Assembly (NCBI GenBank): GCA_964035545.1
Contig: OZ037772.1
Coordinates: 11,659,818 to 11,723,817 of the forward strand
Reading direction: 5' to 3'
Length of the DNA stretch: 64,000 bases
DNA from: Bugula neritina
Taxonomy: Eukaryota > Bryozoa > Gymnolaemata > Cheilostomatida > Bugulidae
Below the pieces are notes generated by a model. The model worked only from the letters and a program-made list of their open reading frames with translations, was not told where the DNA came from and did no database searches. The stretch's first letter is position 1. Each line of letters starts with the position of its first letter. The translations under genes and the position numbers were made by a program. Below are positions 1 through 12,578 of the stretch, piece by piece.

Positions 1-120
1 ATAATTATTATTAGTAGGTCGGCTAACTGGGTCATATTATAACAACTGATGAGAGAGTTGCTAGTGACAGTTACTAGTTACACTCACCTTCTAGTAACGA
101 GTCGTCAGTAACAAGAGTCA

Positions 121-3100
121 TTAGTGACAGTGCTCATTACTGTCGACAATCACGGCACGTTTCCAGCCAAACAGGAAATAGCCGAGTCCAGCCCCGAGGA
201 CGACGGAGAGACAGAGCCAGACGTTGAATGTCATGACGACAAGCATGAGCAGGTAACTGACGGCTACTTGAATCATGTGTAGGAACGTCTGCAGGAAATG
301 GAGCCCCGTGCACATCCTGGCGCTGGAATATAATGAGACGGTGGTCTGATGTATTGTAATACAAGATAGCATATAATATAGTCGTTAGTATGATATAGTA
401 TAGACCAAGACAATCTCACACATTACAACGGCTCAATTCATATACAAAATATATCAATATAACATTTATTATATTATTGTGTACTAAGATCAAATACGGT
501 AAAAGGTAATACAATAAATTTTAGAAAAGATTCCTGGACAACCTCGATTTATTTCCAAAATATACTGATATAATGTTATTATAATACTAGATCATAAAAT
601 TTTTTCATAGAATATTGTAAAAGACAACCTTGCACACTAGGAAAATTCAATTAAACTACAGACACTCCATTGGGACTTTTTATCAGCGGTTTTGATGGAA
701 CTTTTCAAAGAAGCTGCATATTGGTTTTAATTAGAATCATGGACCTCAAAATACACGCCCCTTAGGCATAGCAAATTAGTATGTACTGCTTACGATTATG
801 TAACAGATAAACAGGGCATGTCATCAACTTGGTGAGGGATAACTTTCCATGATAAGTATAGCTAACTGGTTGCCTAGCAGCCAGCCACGTTGCTAGGCAA
901 CGAAGGGTGCCCATCTCCTAGCTAACTATAAGATACTGCATACACATAGCATACCACTTAGGAGCTGTAGTGGAGAAATTCTTTGATTCTATTGAATTTT
1001 GGTTTGGGGCTTGAGTTAAAATTATTGTAAGAACATAACTTCTTTTTCTACATTTTTAATCTAGAACACAGGCTTTTCTAAATTTCTCCATTACTGCACC
1101 TACCTCTAGCATACACCCAGCATACGCACTCTATACAGACCCTATACAAGCACTAGCCAGAGGGCGCTGGCCAGAGGGCGCTGGCGTGTTACCTGACAGT
1201 ATTGACTCCATCAGAAGAGTTGTCTGACTCATCCTTAGAGCCGTAACCATTGGAAGCGATGTAAGCCGTCTGCACCTGGTTGCCATAGCGATACAGTAAA
1301 TATTCACTGAAAAAAGACATACAGACAGACATTGACTTCTGGTATACATGTTTGATGGTTTAAAGAATATTAGACACAGAATAGCTTAAAACAGCTTGAA
1401 GTCGACGGTCACTGAGCACAGTGGCTCTGGGGGGGGGGGGGGGGGGTTGTACAATGATGTCTACACAGACACTGCACTCAGCGACTTCAAACTTTGTGCT
1501 GGTTCTAATCATTCCCTATTGAATACCAGGCCAGTAATTTGCTAAGTTTAGTATAAAATATAACTGTTAGAGATGAGATGAATTTAATATGGAAACACTG
1601 CATAAAACTTGGCTGACCCATATATGAAAGCAGGTAGAAGTTAATGACTAGGAAATACTGAATCAATAACTCATTGTTTAGACAGTAAAGTTAATTACTG
1701 CTCAGTAAACCTACACACACTATTCTATCTCCTCATTCCCATTTCTCTGGCTACCCTTCCCTACTTGTATTTCTTCAACACTTGTAACTGTTATATAATT
1801 GAGGTCTTAGGACTCGTGTACTTTGACATGAGGCATATTTTGCTGAGTTAGACTTGCGTGGGTTCAGACAATACTCTGAGACCAATTTAGAGAATCTAAA
1901 TAGGCCTAGATTCTTTTGAATAGCTGTTACATTTAGACTAATACCTATAAGGAATATGACGTGGTGCACCCAGGTGTGTAAAATGCTATTCCAATATCAA
2001 TATACTATTATGAAAGGTTGTGGTAGTAATATTTCTCCAATCTTTAGTCCCTTTCAATCAATTTGATTAATTTAGTCATGTTATTTGGTTCATGTGCAAT
2101 GCTAGAGACCACAATTGTCACAAGATGTATTTTCAAATTTGTATATGCAGAAAACTTAATGAGTTTGATACAAATGTCTGATGAATTCCCAACTTGATAA
2201 AATATTCTGTTAGCAGAGAGAACACGAATACTAAAGACGGAAAGGTGAGCAGAATATTAGGAGAACATCAGCTCACAGGTGTTAGAGATAAGGGTACCAG
2301 CAGATGAGGACTGGAAGGTGGCGTGTGATAATGGCGCAGTGATACTATACACTTTGAGAGGGTGACAGATAAAACGGGTCATAAATGCTCCCTGATGACA
2401 TGCGATCATGTGACTTGGTGGAGGATGATTATATTCGGTCCACTTCAAATCTTTAATGCAAACAATAATAAATATCAATACTATTTAGAAAATGCTGAGG
2501 TGATCCACCCAGTTTCAGACGATATACCTGAGTTCTTTATTCAAACATTGCTAGAAAGGTAGGGCAGGTTGCTAGTGCCTTTCCTAAACATAGACTTAGG
2601 TTTTTGCTTAGTTGCAAAGTCAGTTTTCTAACTGGAATTGAAAGTTACACCTCCATTATGCCTCACACGATGATGATCACCTTACTTTGCCCCCTCCCAA
2701 CCTGTTAGTAATGAGTTCAATCACTCAACCTGAACTTAATTTTGACAAATGCTTATCACTTTACATCTATAGCCTCAGTGCCAACAAAACATGCAGACAC
2801 AGAGGCAACATGACTGCCAATCAGCTGGTCACCTGGTTATGTGGTGAGGACTCATTTAGCCATTCACAGAGTCAGCTTAGAAACAAGAAGATAACTACAA
2901 TCTGATTGGCTTAGGATAGAGAACTGATTTTGAGACTAGTAAAGTACCAGGTGAGGGTGGGTGGTAGAAGTCCCCTACCGTAAGACTTTGAGTCCTTCGT
3001 AGAGTGCGGCTATGATAGCCAACACCACACAGGCTATGGCCAGGTGCCATGTTTTCATCAGCATGAGTTCTTTAAACAGGACATATGTCATCTTCCACTC

Positions 3101-6100
3101 CGTAGTGAAGTACATCTGCAATACAGCATTACAGTAGTGAAGTATATCTGCAATACAGCATTACAGTAGTGAAGTATATCTGCAATACAGCATTACAGTA
3201 GTGAAGTACGTCTACAATACAGCATTACAGTAGTGAAATACATCTACAATACAATATTACTGTAGTGAAATATATCTACAATACAATATTACAGTAGTGA
3301 AGTACATCTACAATACAACATTACAGTAGTGCTATATATCTACATAACAATATCACAGTAGTGAAATACATCTGCAATACAATATTACTGTAGTGAAATA
3401 TATCCACAATACAATATCACAGTAGTGAAATACATCTGCAATAGAGCATTACGAAGGAAGACACAAAGCATTGTTCATTACTATGTAATCATATTTCATA
3501 AACTGATAAGGTAGCTTTCTGTAGGTTGGAATGCATGAGACAGTCATAGGATTTTGACAGATCTGTTATTATTTCGAATAATCTGAATACTAAACATTTC
3601 CTTTCATGCAGTTTCATCTTTTACCAGCAGGCTGAAGTGGACTCAGAAAGAATTTGTCGCAAATTAATTTTAGCAGAAACGGCTGCCTAAGCTCTGGAAG
3701 TCAATAAATGAGATTTGTTAAAACACTGTAGCAAAGGCCGGTAACACCACAGTGAATCCATTAGAGGTATGGAAAGGTAGGAACAGTAGAGACTAAAACA
3801 GCTCTGCACAGGTAACTGACTGAAACCAGCTCTCTACGTCATATGTAGAACATAGGTGTTAAATGATGCAGAGATTAATGGAGGTTTAAATAAATCATTT
3901 TATTCAAAGTAAATAAATGAAGTCTTCAGTAAATTTTCCAGCATGCCAAAGTTGAGTTCTTCAATAGTTGAAGTTAAAAGCACTTTTTCTTCATTAGTGG
4001 AAAACATAATACCGCCCCTGTTCAACAACATCTTGAACTTGGTTCTCAAGCTATTACATTTGGCAAATTCAAAATCAAAGTATGCTTTGAAGCTCTGATC
4101 AAGTGTTATCATTTAGATATTAAGTATCATTGAATATGCTTGAAGGGGCCACAGTTCACCCACCCTACACCACTCTACTCTTATGCCACGAGGCTAGTGG
4201 GTGCTAAAAAATGACAGGTTGAAAAATCTAAAGTCTAAAATTCAAAACAGGTAATTTCGCAATACCTCCAGGTGTGTGAGTTGCCAGGTGAGATATGATG
4301 TAACATGAGAGAGTTTAACAGAGGGGAACATTCAGGTAATGGATTTAGTCCAAGAATTGAATCAGTAACATAAAAACACACCATAACCTAACTACTCCTC
4401 AGTCATATTCAAGACTACCATATCACAAGTCTGTGCAATATGGTAGCTTGTGGTTTTTGCATAGTGAAGCAATTTTTAGCTGGGGCCACCCCCACCCCTC
4501 TCCGCATAAATACTATGAAAATATAAGAACTATAAGGCTAGATATCTGGACCTTTAGATATTGAATACACCCTATGCTTTACTAAACGGATTAATTCCAA
4601 AGTTGCTGTTATATCAAAGGTCACCTGAAGGTCACCGTTCATCTGGAAATTGTTATTATCACTATTCTGTTGTAACACACTAGAAATGCAGTCTACATTA
4701 CTGGGAGGGAGTTTGACCTTAGATAATGATTTTTAGTGCAATTTATGATAAATCCTATAAAATAGAACAGCATATCAACGATATTGTTATTATATTGCAC
4801 AATATATGAATCTTTAGAAAAACTTAATGAATAAGATCATTTGAAGAAATTAAATAGTGCTGCCGAAAAAAGTGAAATGCTGACTCAATAGCTTACATTC
4901 ATCATGTGAGACATCCCACTCATTCCAGGCATTCCCTACAACAGAAAGAGTAAGTACAGTAGACACAGTAAGTGCAGTAGACACAGTAAGTGCAGTAGAC
5001 AGAGTAAGTACAGTAGACACAGTAAGTGCAGTATAAACAGTAAGTACAGTACACAGTAGACAGAGTAAGTACAGTAGACACAGTAAGTACAGTACACAGT
5101 AAGTACATTAGACACAGTAAGTACAGTAGACAGAGTAAGTACAGTAGACACAGTAAGTACAGTAGACACAGTAAGTACAGTAGACAGTAAATACAGTAAC
5201 AAACACAGTAAGTTAACTGGAAGCAAGTTAATACCACAAAACTATGTGCTTATCTTCCACTGTGTATAGAATAATAGAGTGTTTAGCCATGATAAGAGCC
5301 ATGGCAGGGCAGGCATTGCATCACATGTAATTATATGCCTATCATAGTGGCTCTATTACCACTTCGAAAATAGCCTGACACTAACCTGTAACACTTTGAA
5401 TCCCACAATTTGAGATCACTACAGCTACTGGTGATATATTACAACTGATCATAATAAACTTTAAACAGTAGTTGTCCAGAATTGAATAACAAGAAACAGT
5501 ATGACATATAATATACAGTATATTATATATAGATCATACAGTATATTATATACTATATAGACACAGTATATAATATTATATAATGTATTTTAAACTATAC
5601 ACATGCATAATATACACTAGGCTGTATTATATATAATATACAACATACTATATACCATACAGTATAATACATATCATACAGTATAACATATAATATACAG
5701 TATAATACATATCATACAGTATAACATATAGTATACAATATAATACATATCATACCGTATAACATATAATATACAGTATAATACATATCATACAGTATAA
5801 CATATAATATACAGTATAATACATAATATTACATACTATACACATATATTGCATATCATACAGTACACTATATACTTACATGTGATCCATGGTCCATGGT
5901 AGTTGTGGACATACTAAAATAAATCATAACAAACTTTAGACAGTAGAAAAATGTCGCACATCGTCAGTACATTACAGGACGCTTTAAACTCTTTTCAAAC
6001 TTTTAAAGAACTTGTTTTGATGTCAAAATAGAAGCAAAATATTATTTCTTATGAAATGCAGACATTTCAACACAAAATACACAGTAAGTGAGATACTTCA

Positions 6101-6686
6101 ACAGCCTTTATTGCAAAACAAAGAGGTGGGTAGCAAAGTGATTGCAGTTACTGAATTAATATTAACCCAGAACGATAAGTTCACACTCTATCTAGCACCT
6201 TAACTAAATTATCCATGTATTGCAAAAATGTTAATTTAATGTTGCAGGATTCAAATTAAGCCAGCAATTAGTGGACCAAGTTAGGTTACCGCAGTTATAG
6301 TACTCTAAGTGTTAGTAATACTTTGGGAAGTAAATACTAGATAAACCGGGTTACATCTGTTCGCATGAAATAAAAATTAGCAGAACCTAAAACTTTCAAT
6401 AAATATATTACGAGTATATACTATTTTGTTAATTGAAAAATAAACAAATTTCAACAGATTTCACATTAAAGAGAATAATTTTATAAGAAAATCAATACGC
6501 CTGATGCACTTTCAAACATTTTTAGCAGAGCTTTCCTTGCAGAAAATTTGTTTTGAACCCACAAAAGATGTTTAAATAGAAAGCAAACTTTATCAAGCTA
6601 TAAGTGGAGCAGTAACTGTAAGTTTTTACTGAAATAACTTACTTCATGTTGTCCATATCCATATCCATGTGCATGTGCATACTCAT
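121..6686 (-). CDS. SLC31A1-like: High-affinity copper transporter, CTR1/SLC31A family (6 exons, 189 aa, complete)
   Basis: Exons, in transcription order: 6686-6643, 5913-5880, 4935-4897, 3115-2979, 1306-1193, 322-121; total 570 nt, GT/AG at every border and phases that match. The product is a plasma-membrane Cu(I) channel that works as a trimer (family knowledge). The extracellular N-terminus (residues 1-39) is a Met/His string ([12 protein letters not shown], then [11 protein letters not shown]) that would bind copper. TM1 lies near 57-76 and ends [11 protein letters not shown] variable hydrophilic loop spans about 85-125. TM2 (about 140-160) carries the M149-x3-M153 selectivity motif. TM3 has G166-x3-G170 in [11 protein letters not shown], and the C-terminus is HCH (187-189), as in animal CTR1. 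The start at 6686 is the first Met of the Met/His string. Human CTR1 is 190 aa, so the length fits. Three short exons encode only the metal-binding arm. A 5' untranslated exon was not identified. Confidence 0.94.
1429..1446. repeat. Poly-G run of 18
   Basis: An uninterrupted run of 18 G in the copper-transporter intron between 1307 and 2978. It is the only long G homopolymer I noticed and could be a sequencing or assembly weak point. Confidence 0.9.
3101..3455. repeat. 32-bp minisatellite containing copies of a splice acceptor
   Basis: About ten to eleven tandem units of 32 bp abut the upstream side of copper-transporter exon 4 (3115-2979). On the minus strand each unit reads close to TATTGCAG then ATGTACTTCACTA, which is the real acceptor plus the first 13 or so bases of the exon. 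The unit nearest the exon is the true splice site; the rest are decoys that degrade with distance. Because 32 is not a multiple of 3, use of an upstream copy would shift the frame. Confidence 0.9.
4938..5212. repeat. Minisatellite, unit about 18 bp, in an intron next to a splice acceptor
   Basis: Tandem variants of AGTAAGTACAGTAGACAC occupy the intron upstream of copper-transporter exon 3 (4935-4897), beginning at its acceptor. On the minus strand the array is pyrimidine-rich (CTACTGTACTTACTGTGT units) and so forms the polypyrimidine side of the 3' splice site. Long open frames across it are artefacts of the repeat. Confidence 0.85.
5505..5880. repeat. AT-rich minisatellite (TATCATACAGTATAACATATAATA-like)
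   Basis: Repeated blocks of about 38-40 bp built from ATACATATCATACAGTATA and ATATAATATACAGT fill the intron just downstream of copper-transporter exon 2 (5913-5880). Units differ by single-base changes. No coding potential. Confidence 0.75.
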
Positions 6687-9388
6687 AGTGCTGAGTGGGT
6701 TGTACAGTATCACAGTAGGAGATCAAATAGACTAGTTAATGATCAGGTGATCAGTTGAGTTCTGGAAATGAATAACTATAAGTACGTTACAGTTGGATAG
6801 GCAGCATGCTAACAAGTAGACATTAACATTATAGTAATTATTGTAGTGATATAATATAACTAAATATATATATAAATACATAAATAAATAATATATTTTA
6901 TTCATATATTATATCATTTATATATAATATATATATATATATTATTTGCTCATTTTTTATACGTTATATTATTTATACAAATATAAGTTATATATATATA
7001 TAACTTATATTTATATATGATTTTATAGTTTAGACTTTAATAATGCAGCTGCCCTATTCAAAAACAACTGCCAGTAAAATTATATATGTTAGTGATGAAA
7101 AAAATATGTTCTATAATAATATATAAAGAACATTCTCATAAATCATTAGTTATATCCCCTTGGGTTTCAGATGTCATGGTATCCCTTAACCTAATATGAA
7201 AAATAGGAAAAAAATGTTGTTATGACAAGAAAAGCCTATAAATTATTCTTTCAAATTACCAATATCGCAACTGTCATGAAGATGCGACATAAATCATCAT
7301 ATTATCCACATGAATTAATGGGCTTGTTTGTAAGTAAAACTGCTAAGTAATCATTGTATGCCATTAAGGCCATCCCTTGAGCAGTTAAATTCTAAAATAA
7401 CTGTTGATGATAAACTTAACAAACATCTAATTTAGCAATATTTACTTGTCTATTATGCTGGTAATGTACCTGTGTGGTGGTAATGTACCTGTATAGTAGC
7501 ATATGAACAGGCATAAATCTTTGAGTTGACACACCCAAGAAAGTGATGACATATGACCAGAACATATCAATACGTCTCAACATCAATATAATCATCAATC
7601 TAAGTTTTAGATTTCTAGTGGATGGTGAAAGAACATGTCTGAACCCAAACTGCAGAATTTTAATAACTTTGATTTTCATGAAAGATACTTTTTAATAATG
7701 TGACTAAATGAATTATGCTAATTCAACCATATTCTCATGAAAACTTGAGCTAACAAAAGTAACTAGGATTGTGATTCTGACCCAGTGTTGACTCAATATT
7801 TCTATGTGCATTGCAGCAATTTAGATGTTAATTTAAAACTTTACTTTAATAATTGTTACCTAACTAGTTTAAAACATGTTCAATTTTCAAATTTAATTAT
7901 ATTATCTGTATATCAATATTACATAAAGAACATAGAATAAAGAATATTCATATCAAATATTATGCAAATAGTATACTTATAGTATGGGTAATTTAGTTTT
8001 AGATACAGCAATCAGTGATGATAATATTTTTAAATCATTCTATTTTGTCATAATATGTATAAACACTAAGGCCAAAGAGAGATTATGATGTACTATAATA
8101 ATAGTTGTATTATTGGGATTACTATTACAGTAAGAGTAAATTGGTAATAGACTAAATCTGATATTACTAGTATTAGTAAAAGTGAGATCGATACATCTAG
8201 CCAAAACATCAACTATAAGTATTATTCATTAGTACCTAATCTTGTACTTTATACTTCAACTTGTAGTATAAGATTAAGTATAACTAACGTCAAATATACA
8301 TCATGATCACACTTCACAAACCAATATTATTGTCTAGTTGGTATTTATCATTGCCCATTAATAGCCAGAAAACTTAGGCAATAACAAATACTTAACATAA
8401 ACTAGACAAAGTAAAAGTTAAACTTTATGGCCATCACTGAGTATTACTATTAGATTTACTTTTAGTAACAAGCAACACTAATACTAATACTATAGTAATA
8501 CTAATAGTAATAGTAATAATAATGCCAATAGTATTAGTATGACTATCGGTATCAGCAACGTCATGACTAATACTATGACTAGAAAAATAACTAGAAGTAA
8601 ATTAAAATCATCACAATGAGTATGATTATCAGTATGAGTATCACCATCAATATCAGTACGTCATTCACATTGACTCAATGATTGACTATGATTCATAGGA
8701 TAGTATGAAGATGGGTGAACTATCAGTCATACTATAACTATCACTGTAAGAGCATGATTATTAGTATGAATATCAGCATTAGTAGTGATATTACTACGAT
8801 TCACATCATGAGTCTAACTATGAGTCTGAGTATCTGTAAAAAGAACTGCTTTTGAAGCTTAACAAAAATTTACTTTTACTTTTAGTTTTACTTTTAGGAA
8901 ACCGAACCGGAATTCAATAGGTTGACTTTCAGTTTCAGCAAAATGAAATTGCATAATCGCTAGCTTGAACTTTTCACTTTAATAGACCTGAGTAATATAT
9001 TTTACCTGGGCAATATATTTTAAAATCAATGTAATATTGCAAGCTAGCCTCATAAAAACTAGTTTTACTAAGTCTAATTATTATGACTGTCAGCGTAGAG
9101 TCGTAGAGATGTGAAAGTCTTTTTACAGAACAGAAATTTTAATGTAATACTTAGCAAAGTTCCAAAAGTTAGATAGTTTGTGATAGGGTGTGAAGAATAT
9201 TTTGTTCACTTTTAGGTGTTTAAACGACGATTACGGCACTGACAAGTCAGGCATATATAATTTATATTCGAACACGGGTTATGAAAGCGATTCCAGTTTA
9301 AATTATATGAGCGCAAGTAAATTGAATAGACAACTCCTTAAATAATAAAAAGGTTAAATAAATAGGCGTAATCATCCTATTTTAAACA
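6687..9388. other. Upstream region of the copper transporter, no gene seen
   Basis: AT-rich DNA between the copper-transporter start and the hAT element. It holds a TA-rich stretch around 6850-7015 and, at about 8455-8840, a low-complexity stretch of scrambled ACT/AGT triplets (AGTATGAGTATCACC-like). The copper-transporter promoter or a 5' untranslated exon should lie here, but no TATA box or initiator stands out. From about 9290 the sequence resembles 23180-23300, so it belongs to the gasdermin repeat unit. Confidence 0.6.
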
Positions 9389-9396
9389 GGGTAGAT

Positions 9397-11109
9397 CAGG
9401 GCTGTCCAACAGGCGGCCCGCGGGCCGGATCCGGCCCTCCAGCTATATTTGTGTGGCCCCCCAAGGTATAGCCAGTTACAAATTTTTGTTGATCAAATTT
9501 GCTAACTAGCCTGAAACAGCAGCACATAGGATAGTTGAGAGCATCCCACTTTGAATTTCTATTAAAATGTAGTTTAAGTTCTTCTACAATATTGTTCTGT
9601 GGGTGGCATGCGTGTTGCCTACTTGTCATTGTTTAGCCTGAGATCAAACTACAACCAATAACAGCAAGCTAGTCATTATAGTCTGTTAGCTAGCAAGCCT
9701 GTGACTTATAGCAATGTAGACGCCTATAACATTATAATATGCTCATCTCTACGCGTTCACTGAAGTGTGAAGTTATGCACAGTGCTTACTAGTGAAAAAG
9801 AAATATACCATTTCCAGTGTATAAATAAATCCACAATTTATATCAAATCTAAAAGTCATTGCTTTTTTATTCAGATATCATGTTTTCCTGCTAAGATTGT
9901 TTATTGGTACTAAAAAAAATCAACTTTTGAGGCAAAGTTAGCCAAAAATGTGCAGTTTTTTTCTATAACTTTGCAAAAGAATGAAAAAATTCCAAAAAAG
10001 TTGCACTGGGAAAAATAAGATTCACAACATAGCTTTTTTCTTTTAATTCTAGTAGCCTACAATCAAATGAGATTGTTTTTACTGGTACTGAATTTTTACA
10101 CAGTTACAATGCAAACCTCAGCAAGGCAGTTGCAGCTAAAAAGTTGCCCTTAGCTATCCTGTGCAGACAGATATTTTAAAGACATTTAATCAGGACTGGC
10201 CAAGTATAGAGACAAGACTTTTTTGAAAGTATAACTGAGATCTCATTTTTATTGATTGTATTGTGAAAGATAAGTAATTGAAGAATCCCTGACACACTTC
10301 ACTTATGCAGTACTAAAGTATTATTGTGTATATGTTCGTTTTCATTTACATACTGTCTTAAGGTTAGATGCTTAAACAATTTTGTTTTATAATGAATTTT
10401 GTGCGAGTATGTACTGAAATGATTTGGGAGTTGTAATCATCTTGACCTTTGACCTTTAACTGCTTGTTAGACACTGCACTGAGACAGCTTGAAGGTTTGA
10501 ACTTTGAACTTTCAATTTTCAGTCAAATGAGATACACAAAAATAGATACTACACTTCACTCACTAATCAGCACATAGTCCAGCAACTAAGGGTTGCATGT
10601 TCTGATACGAAACTAGATATTAACAGAATTGTTCAAGGCAAACAGTACTCACTGTGTACTCACAACTGTCTCACTGATGGTTGTAAAATACAACTATACC
10701 GGTATTAGTACAGACTTTTAGCACTGGCGCATCTTGTTTAAATTTGCATGTGCAATCATGAATATATACTTTGTATGTATATATGTATAATTTTTTATGC
10801 ACAAACATAAATGCATATATAATTATTGATTATTTAAGTAATAAAAATGAAATGTTTCTTGTTTACCTATTTTAATTAAATGCATATATATGCACATACA
10901 CACACGTAAGTAATATATATCTATTTAAATATATTATAATTTTAATAAACATGCAAAGCCTAGCCATTGCTTATAATTATAATACATATAGCCTGCAGAT
11001 GTTTAATGAATCTTGAAAATTGATTTTAAAAACAGAAAATTTTTGTGGCCCTCGGCCCAAGCTAAAACTTGCAGACTGGCCCTCGGTCTGAAAAGGTTGG
11101 ACACCCCTG
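9397..11109. mobile_element. hAT-superfamily DNA transposon, non-autonomous, 1.7 kb, with 8-bp target duplication
   Basis: Terminal inverted repeats CAGGGCTGTCCAAC (left) and CAGGGGTGTCCAAC (right, read inward) differ at one base. The element is flanked by the perfect 8-bp direct repeat GGGTAGAT (9389-9396 and 11110-11117). CAGGGGTGTCCAA ends with 8-bp duplications are typical of Charlie-type hAT elements (family knowledge). The subterminal GGCCCGCGGGCCGG block is also familiar from such elements. I found no transposase reading frame; the longest frame is under 80 codons. The insertion lies downstream of gasdermin G1, in a repeat unit whose paralogue near 23250 lacks it. Confidence 0.9.
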
Positions 11110-11117
11110 GGGTAGAT

Positions 11118-12008
11118 TATACAATAATTATAATTAGGTATATGAAATGTGCAATATCTACATTGTATAATTTATAAAACAGCTGAAAATGTATTGTAAA
11201 ATTTAAAATTTTATGCTATTCTTTGACTTTTTAAGTGACATGCATATTTAGTGCATTTTGAGACCGGAATTAAATAATTTTATCTTTATAGCGATCCTTC
11301 TCTCTTTATTGTAATTGTATTGATGTTATGGATTATTATAAGCGACTTTTACATTTATGCAATGAGATAGAAGCTTGCACACACATATATAATATAAATG
11401 TGCATCAAGTATATATAAGCTATGAATATTTCAACCTACACTATATGTTTTCTTCATTTGAATAAAATGTTACGTATCCAAACATGCTACAATTCTCATT
11501 GAGAATAAATTTATTTTCAAAAGCATAGTAATAAAACAACGAATATAGCAAAAATATATAAATGTATGTATAGATAATTATGTACCTTTATTTATAGACA
11601 CTAAGACATCGTAATTAAAAAAACTCCCCAACAATTAAATAATAGTCCGTAAATACAGTATTAGTATAAGTAAAGTGGTAAGATATATAATATACGGCAA
11701 AGATAAACTTTCTAGCCCCATTTCCACAGATTTGGTGAAGAGGGGTGAGGTGAGAGCCATCCTACCACATCTGCTTTTACAACTAAGCAACTGCTGATAC
11801 CTTTGAAACTTAAATTTCAAGCTGAGCATATTATATGCTTTTCAGAAAAATCTACAGAGGCTCTTATATTGCATAGTAATATCATTCCATTGAGTGTTTG
11901 TTAGAATAGCCTTGTTATTTGAAACTTTAGCAGTCTGTTCAAATGCTCCAAATAGCTAGAGCAGTTATTGTTAACCGTAAATTCTTCACTTTGACAACTA
12001 ACTAGTTT
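11118..12008. other. Downstream flank of G1, no gene seen
   Basis: AT-rich sequence that parallels the downstream flanks of G2 (about 17200-18100) and G3 (about 23300-24600). Shared words include TGCTACAATTYTCATTGA and TATAAGCTATGAATATT. It is therefore part of the duplicated gasdermin unit rather than a separate gene. Confidence 0.55.
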
Positions 12009-12082
12009 TTACATTCGATGTATCGTAGCAGCACGCTTACGCTTCTCTTTTTTATCAGTTCCCGAATTATCTCTCATTTTTA
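12009..12082 (-). pseudogene. Bypassed last exon of gasdermin G1 (basic tail)
   Basis: Homologous to the final coding exons of G2 and G3, with an acceptor (TTTTAG) at the same place. In the expected phase it would encode VKMRDNSGTDKKEKRKRAAT and a few more residues before TAA. The Lys/Arg cluster resembles a nuclear-localisation or membrane-contact basic patch. G1 carries a stop at 12579-12581, in the preceding exon and before the donor, so this exon would be 3' untranslated unless an unseen splice skips that stop. Confidence 0.6.
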
Positions 12083-12578
12083 CTAAAAGAATTAATAAAC
12101 AAATCATTCATGTTTTTATGACTAAAATTTTGAAATACAGTGCAAAAGTGGAGAAAAGCTTTCAACATGTACTTTAAATCAGAAGTCATAAAGGCAAGTT
12201 AAAAACATTTTGGCATAAACTTATAGTATAGTAATTAAACTCTGAAACTTGTACAGGTTTTTAAACAAACAATCTCTTATTAGTCTCTAAAGCAAATCGC
12301 AAGCTGATCATGGAAGCTTTCTATGTATAGTAACGCCATATGCGGCATTCTTATTTCTCTTTGAAATTTTACCACTTTCAACAGCATCAAAACTGGCAGC
12401 AAGAAGCCTAAGATGTTTACAAACCTCATGGCTCTAAGAAATCAACAGTTATTCCTAAGATCTGCTCACATTTTTAAAATAATTTGCATTGCAAGCACTT
12501 AATTTGCCAAAGAATAAAATGCTAAACAAATAATAAAATACAGTCTCTATACAGCAACACGTGATGTGACATACCTAA

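Noticed and set aside
4920..5237. Open frames of about 100 codons rich in Cys, Leu and Tyr
   Set aside because: Translation of the 18-bp intronic minisatellite of the copper transporter.
9396..9629. Minus-strand frame of 77 codons at the left end of the hAT element as a transposase piece
   Set aside because: No hAT-dimerisation or zinc-finger motif; it simply reads through the inverted repeat.
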